From JAMXLJ01 sp036558745 (GTDB taxonomy: Bacteria; Actinomycetota; Acidimicrobiia; IMCC26256; JAMXLJ01): a stretch of DNA of 64,000 nucleotides. Position numbers and translations under genes: made by a program. Numbering within the stretch: the first letter of the stretch is position 1; each line of letters opens with the position of its first letter. The DNA is taken from positions 1 through 64,000 of the forward strand of contig DATBEZ010000003.1 in NCBI GenBank assembly GCA_036558745.1. The letters run 5' to 3'. Below, one piece after another: positions 24,676 to 33,093 of the stretch. Under the pieces are notes generated by a model. The model did not search any database, was not told the origin of the DNA, and saw only the letters and a list, made by a program, of their open reading frames with translations.

Positions 24676-25296
24676 ATGGCCGCGCCGGAGCTCCTCGTCG
24701 GTCAGGTCGCCGTGGTCGCGCTGGTGTCGGGCGACCACGAGCTCGACCGCGTTCGAGGACGGGTCGAGCGCGTGGTCGATCGCAGCCTCACCGTCAGGGT
24801 TCCCGAAGGCGAGCACGTCCCCCGGGAGTTCGACACGGGCGTGGCGGTGACGGTCACGTACCAGGAGCGGATCGCGCTCTACACGTTCCCGGGACGGGTG
24901 TCGTTGTGGGAGGAGACGTGTCTGCTCGTCGAGCGTACGGGCGACGCCGAGGAGGTGCAGCGGCGGCAGTACGTGCGCCTGTCCGAGCCGGTGCCGGTCG
25001 AGTGCCTGACCGTCGACGACGTGACCGGCAAGCTGTTCTCGCTCGACGCCACGACGATGAACGTGAGCGGCGGTGGGCTCGCGATCGAGACGAACCGCCA
25101 GTCGGCCCCGAACACGCGCGTCGTGGTGGTGCTGCGACCGGAGGGACAACCGCCGATCCTCGCGATCACGACGGTCGTGGCGAGCGAGCTCGTCGCTCCC
25201 GCCGCGAAGAGGGTCACCACGCGCCTCACGTTCGCCGCGATCGCCGAAGCCGACCGCGAACGCCTGATCAGATACGTCTTCGAGAACCTGCGCTAG
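24676..25296 (+). CDS. PilZ-domain c-di-GMP-binding protein
   Basis: 206 residues, paralogous to the preceding gene and probably co-transcribed (10-bp gap). The N-terminal beta domain is followed by PilZ with RRQYVRL (about 96-102) and NVSGGGLAIE (about 130-139), a canonical c-di-GMP pair. It has no C-terminal extension. The two proteins end similarly (ADRERLIRYVFENLR and HDRERLIRFVFACMR), which supports tandem duplication. The 111 bp between this gene and dnaE2 show nothing recognisable. Confidence 0.82.
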   Translation: MAAPELLVGQVAVVALVSGDHELDRVRGRVERVVDRSLTVRVPEGEHVPREFDTGVAVTVTYQERIALYTFPGRVSLWEETCLLVERTGDAEEVQRRQYVRLSEPVPVECLTVDDVTGKLFSLDATTMNVSGGGLAIETNRQSAPNTRVVVVLRPEGQPPILAITTVVASELVAPAAKRVTTRLTFAAIAEADRERLIRYVFENLR

Positions 25297-25407
25297 CTCT
25301 ATCTTCTTGCGCTGGAGTCGGAGCGGGACAAGCGGACTGGTGGCGAGCGGCGCCCTGCCAACAGGGGCTCACAGTGCGCAAGGCGTCCCGGCCCACCTTC
25401 TCACGCG

Positions 25408-28400
25408 CTAGTGAAAGTCGCGCGATCGCAACGCTTCTGCGAGCGTCAACGGCAGGGGCGTGATCTTGCCGGCCAGGAGATTGGTCACGCCCTGATGGCG
25501 TTCGAGCAGGCCGCGCACGCGCAGCGCGGGTGACGTGCGGGCGACGATCCGGAACCGCTTCCACACCCCCGGTGTGCAGATCACGTTGACGAGCCCGGTC
25601 TCGTCCTCGAGGTTGAGGAAGATCGTCCCCTTCGCGGTCGACGGTTGCTGGCGGTGGGTGACGACACCCCCGACCTCGACCACCGTGCCGTGGTCGAGCG
25701 TGCGCAGGTCGGCCGCGGTGACGACGCCCTCGTCGCGCAACCGGGCCCGCACGAACTCGGTCGGGTGACGACCGGGCGACAACCCGAGCGCCCACAGGTC
25801 GGCCGCGGCCTCCTCCACGTCGGTCATCCCCGGCAGCGCGGGCGCGTCCGCGCCGACAACGACCCCGGGCAGTCGGGCGACGACTGCGCCGCCGTGACGT
25901 TCGGGCGCGGCGTCGCGCACCGCGCCCGCGGCCCACAACGCGTCGCGCCGGGACTTGGCAAAGCACGCCTCGAACGCGCCCGCGGTCGCGAGGGCCTCGA
26001 TCGCGTCGACCGGTGCCGCGGTGCGGCGAACGAAGTCCTCCAGGTCGGTGAACGGCGCGCGCTCGCGCTCCTCGTCGATACGGTCCAGCAGCACGTCGCT
26101 CAGACCACGCACGTAGCGCAGCCCGACCCGCATCGCGTGCGTCGACGGATCCGCGTGCCAGCCCGGCTGGGGAAACCCGATCGGTCCCACCTCGGACGTG
26201 CGCGGCTCGATCGTGCAGTCCTTGCGCGACGCGGCGACGTCGGGACCGAGCACCTGCACCCCGTGACGGATCGCGTCCCGCACGATCGTGTGCGGCGAGT
26301 AGAAGCCCATCGGCTGCGCGTTGAGCAGCGCGCACGCGAACTCGGTCGGGTAGTGCAGCTTGATCCACGAGCTCGAGTACACGAGATACGCGAAGCTCAC
26401 CGAGTGGCTCTCGGGGAAGCCGAAGTCGGCGAACGCCTCGAGCTTCTTGGCGATGTCGGCCGCGGTGTCACCGGTGATGTCGTTGCACGCCAGCCCCTCC
26501 AGCAACCGCTCGCGCATGCGGGCCATGCGCGCGTGCGACCGCTTCGAGCCCATCGCCTGGCGCAGCTGGTCGGCCTCGCCGGGTGTGAACCCCGCGGCGT
26601 CGATCGCCATCTGCATGAGCTGCTCCTGGAACAGCGGCACGCCGAGCGTCTTCTTCAGGCACGGCTCGAGGATCGGGTGCGGGTACGTCACCGGCTCCTC
26701 GCCGCTTCGCCGCCGCAGGTACGGGTGCACCGAGCCGCCCTGGATCGGTCCCGGGCGGATCAGCGCGACCTCCACCACGAGGTCGTAGAAGCCGCGCGGG
26801 CGCAACCGGGGCAGCGTGGCCATCTGGGCCCGGCTCTCGACCTGGAACACGCCGATGGTGTCGGCCGCGCTCAACAGGTCGTAGACCTCCGGCTCCTGCG
26901 GGATCGTCGCCAGGTCGACGTCGACTCCTTCGTGCGCGCGCACGAGGTCGACCGCGAGGTGCAGCATCGTGAGCATCCCGAGGCCGAGCAGGTCGAACTT
27001 CACCAGCCCTGCGGCCGCGCAGTCGTCCTTGTCCCACTGGAGCACCGAGCGGTTCTCCATCCGGGCCCACTCGACCGGGCAGCACTCCACCAGCGGCCGG
27101 TCGGCCATCACCATCCCGCCCGAGTGGATGCCGAGGTGACGCGGGAAGTCGAGCACCTGCTTCGCAAGGTCGAGCACGAGCTCCGGCGCGGGCGGCGCGC
27201 CGTCGGACTTCACGTAGTCGTCGAACGCGCCCGCGCTCGAGCGCCAGCGGTCGATCCAGCGCGTGAGCGCGTCGGCGTGACCGGGTGACAGACCTGCGAC
27301 CTTCGCCATCTCGCGCAACGCCGAGCGGGGCCGGTACGTGATGACGTTCGCGACCTGCGCGGCGCGGTCGCGCCCGTAGCGCTCGTACACGTACTGGATC
27401 ACCTCCTCGCGGCGTTGGTGCTCGATGTCGAGGTCGATGTCGGGCGGACCGTCGCGCTCGGGTGACAGGAATCGCTCGAACAGCAGGCCGAGGCTCACCG
27501 CGTCGGCCTTCGTGACGCCGAGCGCGTAGCAGACCGCGCTGTTCGCCGCGCTCCCCCGACCCTGGCAGTAGATGTCGTTGACCCGGCAGAACTCGACGAT
27601 GTCGTGCACGAGCAGGAAGTAGCCGGGGAAACCCAACGCCTCGATGACGTCGAGCTCGTGCGCGATCTGGCGCATCGCGTCGTCGTGGCGTTCGTAGGTC
27701 GACGGGTAGCGACGGGTCGCGCCCCGGTACGTCAGCTCGCGCAGCCACATCATCTCGGTGTGGCCGGGCGGTACCGGATGGTCGGGCAGGTTCGGTGCCG
27801 CGTGACGCAGGTCGAACGCGGCGAGCGCCGCGACCTCGGCCGTGCGCTCGACCGCGCCCGGGTAGCGGGCGAAGCGTCGGTGCTGCTCGGCCGGGCCGCG
27901 CAGGTGCGCGAGCCCCGACGCGGGCAGCCACCCGTCGAGCTCGTCGAGCGATCGACGGGCCCGGACCGCAGCGAGCGCCTGCGCGAGCGGGCGTTGTCGC
28001 GCGGTCGCGTAGTGGACGTTGTTCGTGGCCACGACCTCGACGCCTGCCGCGGCCGCGACCGCGGCGAGCGCGTCGTTGCGGTGACGGTCGAGGGGGTCGC
28101 CGTGATCCCACAGCTCGACGAGCACGCGGTCGCGGCCGAACCCGTCGACCAGACGGTCGAGGGCGCGCCGGGCCGCGGCAGGACCCGCATCGGTGAGCGC
28201 GGCGGGCACGGTGCCCTTGCGACACCCGGTCAGCACGAACCACGAGTCGTTGGCGCGCGACGTGCGGGACCCGTTGGCGTGCACGCCGGCGCGCGACGCG
28301 TCGGCGAGCGTGGCGAGGTCGAAGCGGGGCGCGCCCTTCTCGCCCCGCAGCTGGGCCTCGCTGACGGCGCGGGCGAGGCGCGCGTACCCGATCGGACCGT

Positions 28401-28716
28401 CGGCGAGGACGACCACGTGCTCGCCGTGCGGATCGGCTTCTCCGTCTCTCCTCGCGCTCGCAAGCTCGCCACTCCCGAGGCCCAAGGTGAGCTCCGCGCC
28501 GAAGACGGTCGGCAGCGCGAGCTCGCGCGCGGCCTCGGCGAAGCGCACGATGCCGTAGAACCCGTCGTGGTCGGTGACCGCGAGCGCGGCGAGCCCGAGC
28601 CGCGCCGCCTCCTCCACCAGCTCCTCGGCGTGGCTCGCGCCGTCGAGGAAGGAGAAGTTCGTGTGGCAGTGCAGCTCGGCGTAGGCGCCCGGCGACATGT
28701 TGCTGCAGGTGTTCAT
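25408..28716 (-). CDS. dnaE2: Error-prone DNA polymerase III alpha subunit DnaE2 (ImuC)
   Basis: A 1102-residue C-family polymerase of the SOS mutasome, inserting opposite lesions with ImuA' and ImuB. The N-terminal PHP domain starts AELHCHTNFSFLDGASHAEE. Palm aspartates are in PDIDLDIEH (about 425), and the C-terminal OB domain is present (VVEVGGVVTHRQQP). It is the third gene of imuA'-imuB-dnaE2. An odd stretch at residues 81-89 (GSGELASAR) lies where DnaE2 proteins normally have a short loop; its DNA matches the interspersed element family (28452-28476). Start ATG is at 28716; the 131 bp to imuB carry inverted repeats. Confidence 0.92.
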   Translation of the reverse strand: MNTCSNMSPGAYAELHCHTNFSFLDGASHAEELVEEAARLGLAALAVTDHDGFYGIVRFAEAARELALPTVFGAELTLGLGSGELASARRDGEADPHGEHVVVLADGPIGYARLARAVSEAQLRGEKGAPRFDLATLADASRAGVHANGSRTSRANDSWFVLTGCRKGTVPAALTDAGPAAARRALDRLVDGFGRDRVLVELWDHGDPLDRHRNDALAAVAAAAGVEVVATNNVHYATARQRPLAQALAAVRARRSLDELDGWLPASGLAHLRGPAEQHRRFARYPGAVERTAEVAALAAFDLRHAAPNLPDHPVPPGHTEMMWLRELTYRGATRRYPSTYERHDDAMRQIAHELDVIEALGFPGYFLLVHDIVEFCRVNDIYCQGRGSAANSAVCYALGVTKADAVSLGLLFERFLSPERDGPPDIDLDIEHQRREEVIQYVYERYGRDRAAQVANVITYRPRSALREMAKVAGLSPGHADALTRWIDRWRSSAGAFDDYVKSDGAPPAPELVLDLAKQVLDFPRHLGIHSGGMVMADRPLVECCPVEWARMENRSVLQWDKDDCAAAGLVKFDLLGLGMLTMLHLAVDLVRAHEGVDVDLATIPQEPEVYDLLSAADTIGVFQVESRAQMATLPRLRPRGFYDLVVEVALIRPGPIQGGSVHPYLRRRSGEEPVTYPHPILEPCLKKTLGVPLFQEQLMQMAIDAAGFTPGEADQLRQAMGSKRSHARMARMRERLLEGLACNDITGDTAADIAKKLEAFADFGFPESHSVSFAYLVYSSSWIKLHYPTEFACALLNAQPMGFYSPHTIVRDAIRHGVQVLGPDVAASRKDCTIEPRTSEVGPIGFPQPGWHADPSTHAMRVGLRYVRGLSDVLLDRIDEERERAPFTDLEDFVRRTAAPVDAIEALATAGAFEACFAKSRRDALWAAGAVRDAAPERHGGAVVARLPGVVVGADAPALPGMTDVEEAAADLWALGLSPGRHPTEFVRARLRDEGVVTAADLRTLDHGTVVEVGGVVTHRQQPSTAKGTIFLNLEDETGLVNVICTPGVWKRFRIVARTSPALRVRGLLERHQGVTNLLAGKITPLPLTLAEALRSRDFH
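28452..28476 (-). repeat. Fragment of the stop-associated element inside dnaE2
   Basis: TCGCGCTCGCAAGCTCGCC plus an imperfect CTCCC extension matches 24 of 25 bases of the elements at 32890 and 32990. It lies in frame in the PHP-domain region of dnaE2 and encodes SGELAS. Either an element landed in the gene and became a tolerated loop, or the match is convergent. The length of identity favours the former. Confidence 0.55.
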
Positions 28717-28847
28717 TGGTCGATTCCGCTCCGGCCTCCCGGGCCTGCATCGCTGCGCTCGCTCATTCCACCGGTGAGGTCAGCACGCAGCAGCGATGCC
28801 ATTCGCTCGTTCCTGCCAGGCCTCCGCTGCATCTCCGACCGCCGCGC
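28717..28847. repeat. imuB-dnaE2 intergenic region with imperfect repeats
   Basis: 131 bp between imuB and dnaE2. GCATCGCTGC and its complement GCAGCGATGC occur within about 40 bp, so the transcript can fold. Imperfect direct repeats (GATGCAG followed by GGAGGCC) also occur twice. No open frame or second LexA box is visible. The structure could affect relative expression of dnaE2 within the operon. Confidence 0.4.
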
Positions 28848-30464
28848 TCAGTCGTAGATCGCTTCGAGGAAGGCGCGGCCGCGTTCGAGCACGACGAGAC
28901 ACGCGAGGTCGACCGTGGCCGCGTGCACGACGAGCTGCCACCGGGCCTGGCGGCGGCGCTCGACCGGGTCCCACCAGCGCACGTCGTGCAGCCACGGTCC
29001 GGCCCAGCCGACGACCGTGCCACCACCACCGGGCAGCACGTCACCGCGCAGCGCGGACGGCGCGCCCGACGCGTCGCCACGCGCCGACACCTGCACCGGT
29101 GCACCCCGGTCGTCGACGATCTCGACCGGCGCGGGCGGACGGAGGATGCGCGCGGGTGCGGGCGGCGGGATCGCGCCGGGCCACGACCCGTGCCCGTCGG
29201 GCCGCAACGGTTCACGAGGCTCGCCCCACGGCACCCACCGGACGCGCTCGGCCGGCGTGCGTCCCCCCTGCACGACCGGGGAGACGACCGCGTCCGGACC
29301 GAGCAGACCCTGCACGCGCGCGAACGCCCGCGCGGCCCGGTCGGCCGCGGCCGCGTCGCCACCCCAGAAGCCGAGCTGGCGACCGACCGCGGGGACGACC
29401 TCGTCGGGGACGAGCCGCAGCTGCGTGAGCCCCGCGGTGACCGCGTCCGCCGCGAGCAGGTCGTCATCGATCGGCCTCTCGCTGGCCGCGAGCCACCCTT
29501 CGAGCTGCCAGCGCACGCGTTCCGCGAGCGCGGCGGGCGTGAGGGCGCGGTCGTGACGCCAGCAGCGCGAGGTCTGCTCGCCGTGCTCGGTCTCGGCCTC
29601 GACGATCACCTGGGTGCACGCGAGGCCGCGCGCCGCGAGCGCGTCGAGGAGACGGTCGGCCATGGTCTTGGCCGCGAACGTGGCGATGTCGACGCGCTCC
29701 GCTGGCGGCTCGAAATCGTGCGTCTCGACCAGCTCGGGCGGCGGTGGCGCGAGCACCGGTGGGTGCAGGTCGAGCCCACGAGCCAGACGGTGCGCGTCGT
29801 GTCCGACGGGACCGAAGCGCGCGAGCACCGCCGTCGGCGGGAGCGCGGCGAACGCGCCGAGGGTGCGCAACCCGAGCCGGACGAGGAGATCGGCGAACTC
29901 GGGATCGCCCAGCACCCGCACCGGCCAGTCGGCGAGGAACTCGGCGGTCCCACCGGTGGGGACGACCGTGTTCCGGCGCGCCGCGAGACCGGCCGCGAAC
30001 CGGCTGCCGGCGATGCCGATCCGCACCGGCACGTCACCCAGACCCGCGTCGACGATCGCGTCGTGGAGGCGTGCGACGAGCGCGTCGTCACCGCCGAAGT
30101 AGCGCGACGGGCCGCGCGTCGGGAACGTCAGCCGCCCCGGCCGGTCGAGCATGATCCGCGGCGTCATCACCTCGACCGCGCGCGCCAGCACCTCGAACGC
30201 GCGCGCTTCGGCCGCGACGTCGGTGACGTGCACCACGAGCCCGGCGCAGCGGGCTTCGGCCTCACGCCGGCGCAATCCCGGCGTGACACCCTCGGCCCGG
30301 GCTTCGGGCGACGCGGCGCGCACGAGCCCGACCCGGTTCGAACCCGGCGGTTCGAGCACGACCGTCGGCTGGTCGCGACACGACGGATCGGTGCGGCGCG
30401 CGACGACGACCGGCCAGTCGGGACACCCGATGCAACAGGTGCGGATCGCAGCTTCGTCGGCCAT
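28848..30464 (-). CDS. imuB: ImuB, inactive Y-family polymerase-like mutasome subunit
   Basis: 538 residues from the ATG at 30464 (MADEAAIRTCCIGCPDWPVV). It has the Y-family fold (finger/palm/little-finger segments such as YFGGDDALVARLHDAIVDAG and LGLRTLGAFAALP) but lacks the N-terminal catalytic DxD-type acids; CIGCPDWPVVVARR stands where DinB has its metal Asp. This is diagnostic of ImuB, which bridges the beta clamp and DnaE2. The region QLGFWGGDAA near residue 395 is a plausible beta-clamp motif. The gene lies 22 bp downstream of imuA' in the LexA-controlled operon. Confidence 0.88.
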   Translation of the reverse strand: MADEAAIRTCCIGCPDWPVVVARRTDPSCRDQPTVVLEPPGSNRVGLVRAASPEARAEGVTPGLRRREAEARCAGLVVHVTDVAAEARAFEVLARAVEVMTPRIMLDRPGRLTFPTRGPSRYFGGDDALVARLHDAIVDAGLGDVPVRIGIAGSRFAAGLAARRNTVVPTGGTAEFLADWPVRVLGDPEFADLLVRLGLRTLGAFAALPPTAVLARFGPVGHDAHRLARGLDLHPPVLAPPPPELVETHDFEPPAERVDIATFAAKTMADRLLDALAARGLACTQVIVEAETEHGEQTSRCWRHDRALTPAALAERVRWQLEGWLAASERPIDDDLLAADAVTAGLTQLRLVPDEVVPAVGRQLGFWGGDAAAADRAARAFARVQGLLGPDAVVSPVVQGGRTPAERVRWVPWGEPREPLRPDGHGSWPGAIPPPAPARILRPPAPVEIVDDRGAPVQVSARGDASGAPSALRGDVLPGGGGTVVGWAGPWLHDVRWWDPVERRRQARWQLVVHAATVDLACLVVLERGRAFLEAIYD

Positions 30465-30486
30465 CCATAGCCTCGATTCCGAGTGT

Positions 30487-31137
30487 TCAGCCGGCGCGGG
30501 CGAGCGTGCGCGAGCGCGCGCCCGCCCCGCGCTCGACGATCGCGACGTCGTGCGTACGCGCGCGCAGCAACCCGGTGCCCTGCCCGAGGCCGTGCCACGC
30601 ACCGCCGTCGGCGCGGAGGCGCACCGCGGCCTCTGCCGGCCACGCACCGAGCGCGACGAGCACCGCGTCACGCTCGCGGGCGCGGGCAACGAGCCGGCGC
30701 GCGTCGCCGGCCCGGAGCGCGGGCGTCACGGTCACGTGGACGAGCGCGACCCCGTCGAGCAGCGCGGCGACGACCGCGGCCCACTGGTCGTCGGGCACGC
30801 CCTGCACGACGACGAAGCGCTCGGGCTCGACACCGAGCTCGGTCGCCGCGAGCCCGCCGAGGGTCGCGTCGGGGTCGACCGCGGCGGCCCACTCCCCCGC
30901 CGCGGTCGCGGCCGCGGCGAGCCGGAGCGACACCGTGGTCGCGCCCGCGCCGCGCACCCCGTCGACCGCGACCACCGAGCCCCGCTGGAGCCCGCCCATC
31001 GGGAGCAGCTCCCCGAGCTCGCCCGCGATCGGGATGGCCCGCTCGTGCGCGAAGACGACCGGCCGGACCCGCCGGGCCAGGTCGGCGAGGTGCTCGCGGG
31101 CGTGGCGGTCACGCCGGGGAAGTGCAGCCAGGGCCAC
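30487..31137 (-). CDS. imuA': ImuA' (RecA-like mutasome protein)
   Basis: A 216-residue RecA/SulA-like protein. The core is ELGELLPMGGLQRGSVVAVD followed by a degenerate P-loop (GVRGAGATTVSL) and AAAVDPDATLGGLAATELGV. Gene order imuA'-imuB-dnaE2 supports the assignment. The GTG at 31137 lies only 14 bp downstream of a LexA-like palindrome (31152-31167), so repression would block initiation directly. Its role is SOS-induced mutagenesis through RecA-ImuB-DnaE2 contacts. Confidence 0.85.
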   Translation of the reverse strand: MALAALPRRDRHAREHLADLARRVRPVVFAHERAIPIAGELGELLPMGGLQRGSVVAVDGVRGAGATTVSLRLAAAATAAGEWAAAVDPDATLGGLAATELGVEPERFVVVQGVPDDQWAAVVAALLDGVALVHVTVTPALRAGDARRLVARARERDAVLVALGAWPAEAAVRLRADGGAWHGLGQGTGLLRARTHDVAIVERGAGARSRTLARAG

Positions 31138-31151
31138 GTCCCCGACCGTAT

Positions 31152-31167
31152 GCGAACATATGTTCGC
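31152..31167. promoter_or_regulatory. LexA/SOS box
   Basis: GCGAACATATGTTCGC is a perfect 16-bp palindrome matching the actinobacterial LexA box core CGAACnnnnGTTCG. It lies 14 bp upstream of the imuA' GTG, overlapping the expected promoter. It predicts DNA-damage induction of imuA'-imuB-dnaE2. It is the only such box noticed in the window. Confidence 0.88.
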
Positions 31168-31200
31168 CCCGCAAGTGCGCGACCGGGCCCGCCCGGTTGG

Positions 31201-31608
31201 TCAGACGCCGGCCTGGCGGTGGCGGGCGACGAGGATCTTGCGGTCGGTGGTCTCCTCGTCGCCTTCGGGGAGCTCCATCGGCGTGATGCCGAGGGCGTCG
31301 TTCGACCAGCCCGCGTCGTCGCCGTAGTAGAGGAAGAGGTTCTCGATCGTACGGGTGACCTCGGGCAGCAGCGCGTCCCACCGCTCGGCCGGCGCCTCGA
31401 CCGTGACGACGCTCGAGTACACCGACACCTTGGTCGCACCGAGGGCGAACAGCCGCCGGGCGAGCACGTCGGGCGGCCGGTCCCCCGGTGCCTCGTCGGT
31501 CGACGCGTAGCGCTCGATCGCCATCCCCGTGAGCGACCGGTTCAGGTCGAAGAACATGATCGACGGGTTCGCCCCACGCCGCGCCGAAACGGCGATCTCC
31601 TGGCCCAT
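31201..31608 (-). CDS. Small protein resembling the Nfu/NifU N-terminal domain
   Basis: 135 residues from the ATG at 31608. The pattern LARRLFALGATKVSVYSSVV followed by PAERWDALLPEVTRTIENLF resembles the Nfu N-terminal domain (one alpha/beta unit ending in an Ile/Phe-rich helix). The Fe-S-binding NifU domain with its CxxC is absent, so any Fe-S role would need a partner. The C-terminal tail (GITPMELPEGDEETTDRKIL) is acidic. Neighbours give no clue; the LexA-controlled operon starts 35 bp downstream. Confidence 0.45.
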   Translation of the reverse strand: MGQEIAVSARRGANPSIMFFDLNRSLTGMAIERYASTDEAPGDRPPDVLARRLFALGATKVSVYSSVVTVEAPAERWDALLPEVTRTIENLFLYYGDDAGWSNDALGITPMELPEGDEETTDRKILVARHRQAGV

Positions 31609-31782
31609 GGCTGCGCAGCCTAGATGGTTCCGGTTGCGCGGCTTGAACGACTGCGGAACAACCGCCCGAATCGAACTCGTCGCGCCGGCCGGACGTACGG
31701 GGTCCCTCGACCTGGCATCGAGGTATTTGCGCCGTGCAAACACTCGGAATCGCAGCCGTCGGTGATCAGGTCCCGATCAGGC

Positions 31783-31809
31783 GCTCAACCGGTCAACTCG
31801 CGGTTGAGC
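31783..31809 (-). terminator. Hairpin downstream of rnhB
   Basis: GCTCAACCG (31783-31791) and CGGTTGAGC (31801-31809) form a perfect 9-bp stem with a 9-nt loop, 75 bp beyond the rnhB stop. There is no U-tract, as is usual in high-GC actinobacteria. The rest of 31609-31883 (275 bp) shows only a direct repeat GATCAGG and no gene that I can support. Confidence 0.4.
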
Positions 31810-31883
31810 CTCTCCGCGCTGGCGGCACGGCGCTGCTCCCGAGTCAGGCTCACACGCTCAACGAGATACGAACCTGAACGCGC

Positions 31884-32558
31884 TCAGAACAGGCGGCCGG
31901 GCGCGGGTGGGAGCCCGCGCCAGCACAGGTTCTCCATGAAGATCCACGAGCGACGGTGGATCGCGGTGGGCCCGTAGGCGGCGAGGGCCATCTTGTGCAC
32001 CGGCGCGGGGTAGCCGCGGTTCGAGTCGAAGTCGTAGGCCGGGAAGTGCTCGGCCTCCTCGGCCATCATCCCGTCGCGTGTCACCTTCGCCACGACGGAC
32101 GCCGCCGCGACCGCGAGACAGCTCGTATCGCCCTTGATCACGGTCGTGACCCGCGCGCCGAGACCCAGGTAGTCGTAGTTGCCGTCGAGTATCACCCGGT
32201 CGGGCTCGACGCCCCGGCACGCGAGCTGCGCGAGCGCGCGATGCCCGGCCGCGCGCAGCGCCGCGGTCATGCCGAGCGTGTCGCACTCCTCGTGCGACGC
32301 GTGCCCGACGCCGATCGCGAGCGCCCACGAGCGGACCTTTGCAGCCGCCTTCTCGCGCTCCTCGGGCGTCAGCATCTTCGAGTCGCGCACACCCTTCAGG
32401 TGATCGGGCGCCGACACGACCGCGGCGACGGTCACCGGCCCGGCCCACGCGCCCCGTCCGACCTCGTCGATGCCGACGACAACACGTTCACCTGCGGACC
32501 AGCACTTCCGCTCGAGGCGCAGGGTCGGGTACGGCGCGGCCACGACGGGGACAGGCAC
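31884..32558 (-). CDS. rnhB: Ribonuclease HII
   Basis: 224 residues. It cleaves RNA of RNA-DNA hybrids and removes misincorporated ribonucleotides. The catalytic motif GIDEVGRGAWAGP (about 29-41) provides Asp-Glu, with further acidic residues in ILDGNYDYLG and in the KVTRDGMM segment, giving the DEDD set. The length is normal for RNase HII (about 200-240). ATG at 32558, with no obvious Shine-Dalgarno. It is divergent from the small gene at 32683. Confidence 0.93.
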   Translation of the reverse strand: MPVPVVAAPYPTLRLERKCWSAGERVVVGIDEVGRGAWAGPVTVAAVVSAPDHLKGVRDSKMLTPEEREKAAAKVRSWALAIGVGHASHEECDTLGMTAALRAAGHRALAQLACRGVEPDRVILDGNYDYLGLGARVTTVIKGDTSCLAVAAASVVAKVTRDGMMAEEAEHFPAYDFDSNRGYPAPVHKMALAAYGPTAIHRRSWIFMENLCWRGLPPAPGRLF

Positions 32559-32682
32559 CTGCGCAACCTATCCCGAGCCGCCGCGCGCCCGGCGTACTGG
32601 TTGCGGCACGCACGGGACGGCGCGCGACACCGCAGGTGAGACGCCATTTCAACCGGGCCCTGCAAGGCCTACCATCGCCGCC

Positions 32683-32883
32683 GTGACTCCGGGGACCCGC
32701 GTCGAGGTCCGAACGCGCTTCAACGAATCGTGGGGGCGCGGCTTCGAGATCGCGGAGGTCGTCGAGGACGGCGCGCCCAAGTACCGCGTGCGCCGCCGCT
32801 CCGATGGCTCGGTGCTCCCCGCGCTCTTCACGGACGACGACGTGCGCGAGGAGCGCCGTCGCTCGTCGATGTGGTGGTACTGA
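32683..32883 (+). CDS. Small SH3-like hypothetical protein
   Basis: 66 residues from the GTG at 32683 (MTPGTRVEVRTRFNESWGRG). The pattern of short beta strands (TRVEVRTRF, GFEIAEVVEDG, KYRVRRRSDGSVLP) resembles an SH3-like/Tudor barrel, such as small actinobacterial DUF proteins. It ends in a basic, aromatic tail RRRSSMWWY. I do not recognise a named family. Its TGA (32881-32883) begins the 100-bp repeat unit that carries the stop-associated element. Confidence 0.55.
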   Translation: MTPGTRVEVRTRFNESWGRGFEIAEVVEDGAPKYRVRRRSDGSVLPALFTDDDVREERRRSSMWWY

Positions 32884-32889
32884 GTTTTC

Positions 32890-32976
32890 GGTCGCGCTCG
32901 CAAGCTCGCCGCTCCCCGACCAACGGCACGGCACGGCGACGGAGCAAGCTCCGATCGCCTACCGGATCACGCGACC
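32890..32976 (+). repeat. MITE-like 87-bp element, copy 1
   Basis: The element is bounded by 7-bp terminal inverted repeats GGTCGCG (32890-32896) and CGCGACC (32970-32976). Its interior contains CTCGCAAGCTCGCCGCTCC and the small hairpin GGAGC-AA-GCTCC. It follows the stop codon of the 66-aa gene by 6 bp. Copy 2 lies exactly 100 bp downstream. No coding capacity is present; the structure fits a small non-autonomous mobile element. Confidence 0.75.
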
Positions 32977-32989
32977 CACCTGAGTCATC

Positions 32990-33076
32990 GGTCGCGCTCG
33001 CAAGCTCGCCGCTCCCCTCCCAACGGCACGGCACGGCGACGGAGCAAGCTCCGATCGCCTACCGGATCACGCGACC
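32990..33076 (+). repeat. MITE-like 87-bp element, copy 2
   Basis: Nearly identical to copy 1, with a few differences in the segment after CGCTCCCC. It has the same terminal inverted repeats and interior hairpin. Both copies are preceded by TGAGTnnTC, so the duplicated unit is 100 bp and includes the stop-codon context of the upstream gene. It ends 18 bp before the stop of the GYD-domain gene on the other strand. Confidence 0.75.
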
Positions 33077-33093
33077 TGCCGCGACCGCGCGCG

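Noticed and set aside
30330..30360. GGTTCGAACCCGG motif resembling a tRNA T-arm
   Set aside because: It lies within the intact imuB coding frame and has no surrounding cloverleaf.
31640..31720. tRNA-like T-loop (TTCGATT on the minus strand)
   Set aside because: The flanking bases do not pair as a T-stem and no acceptor or anticodon arm can be drawn.
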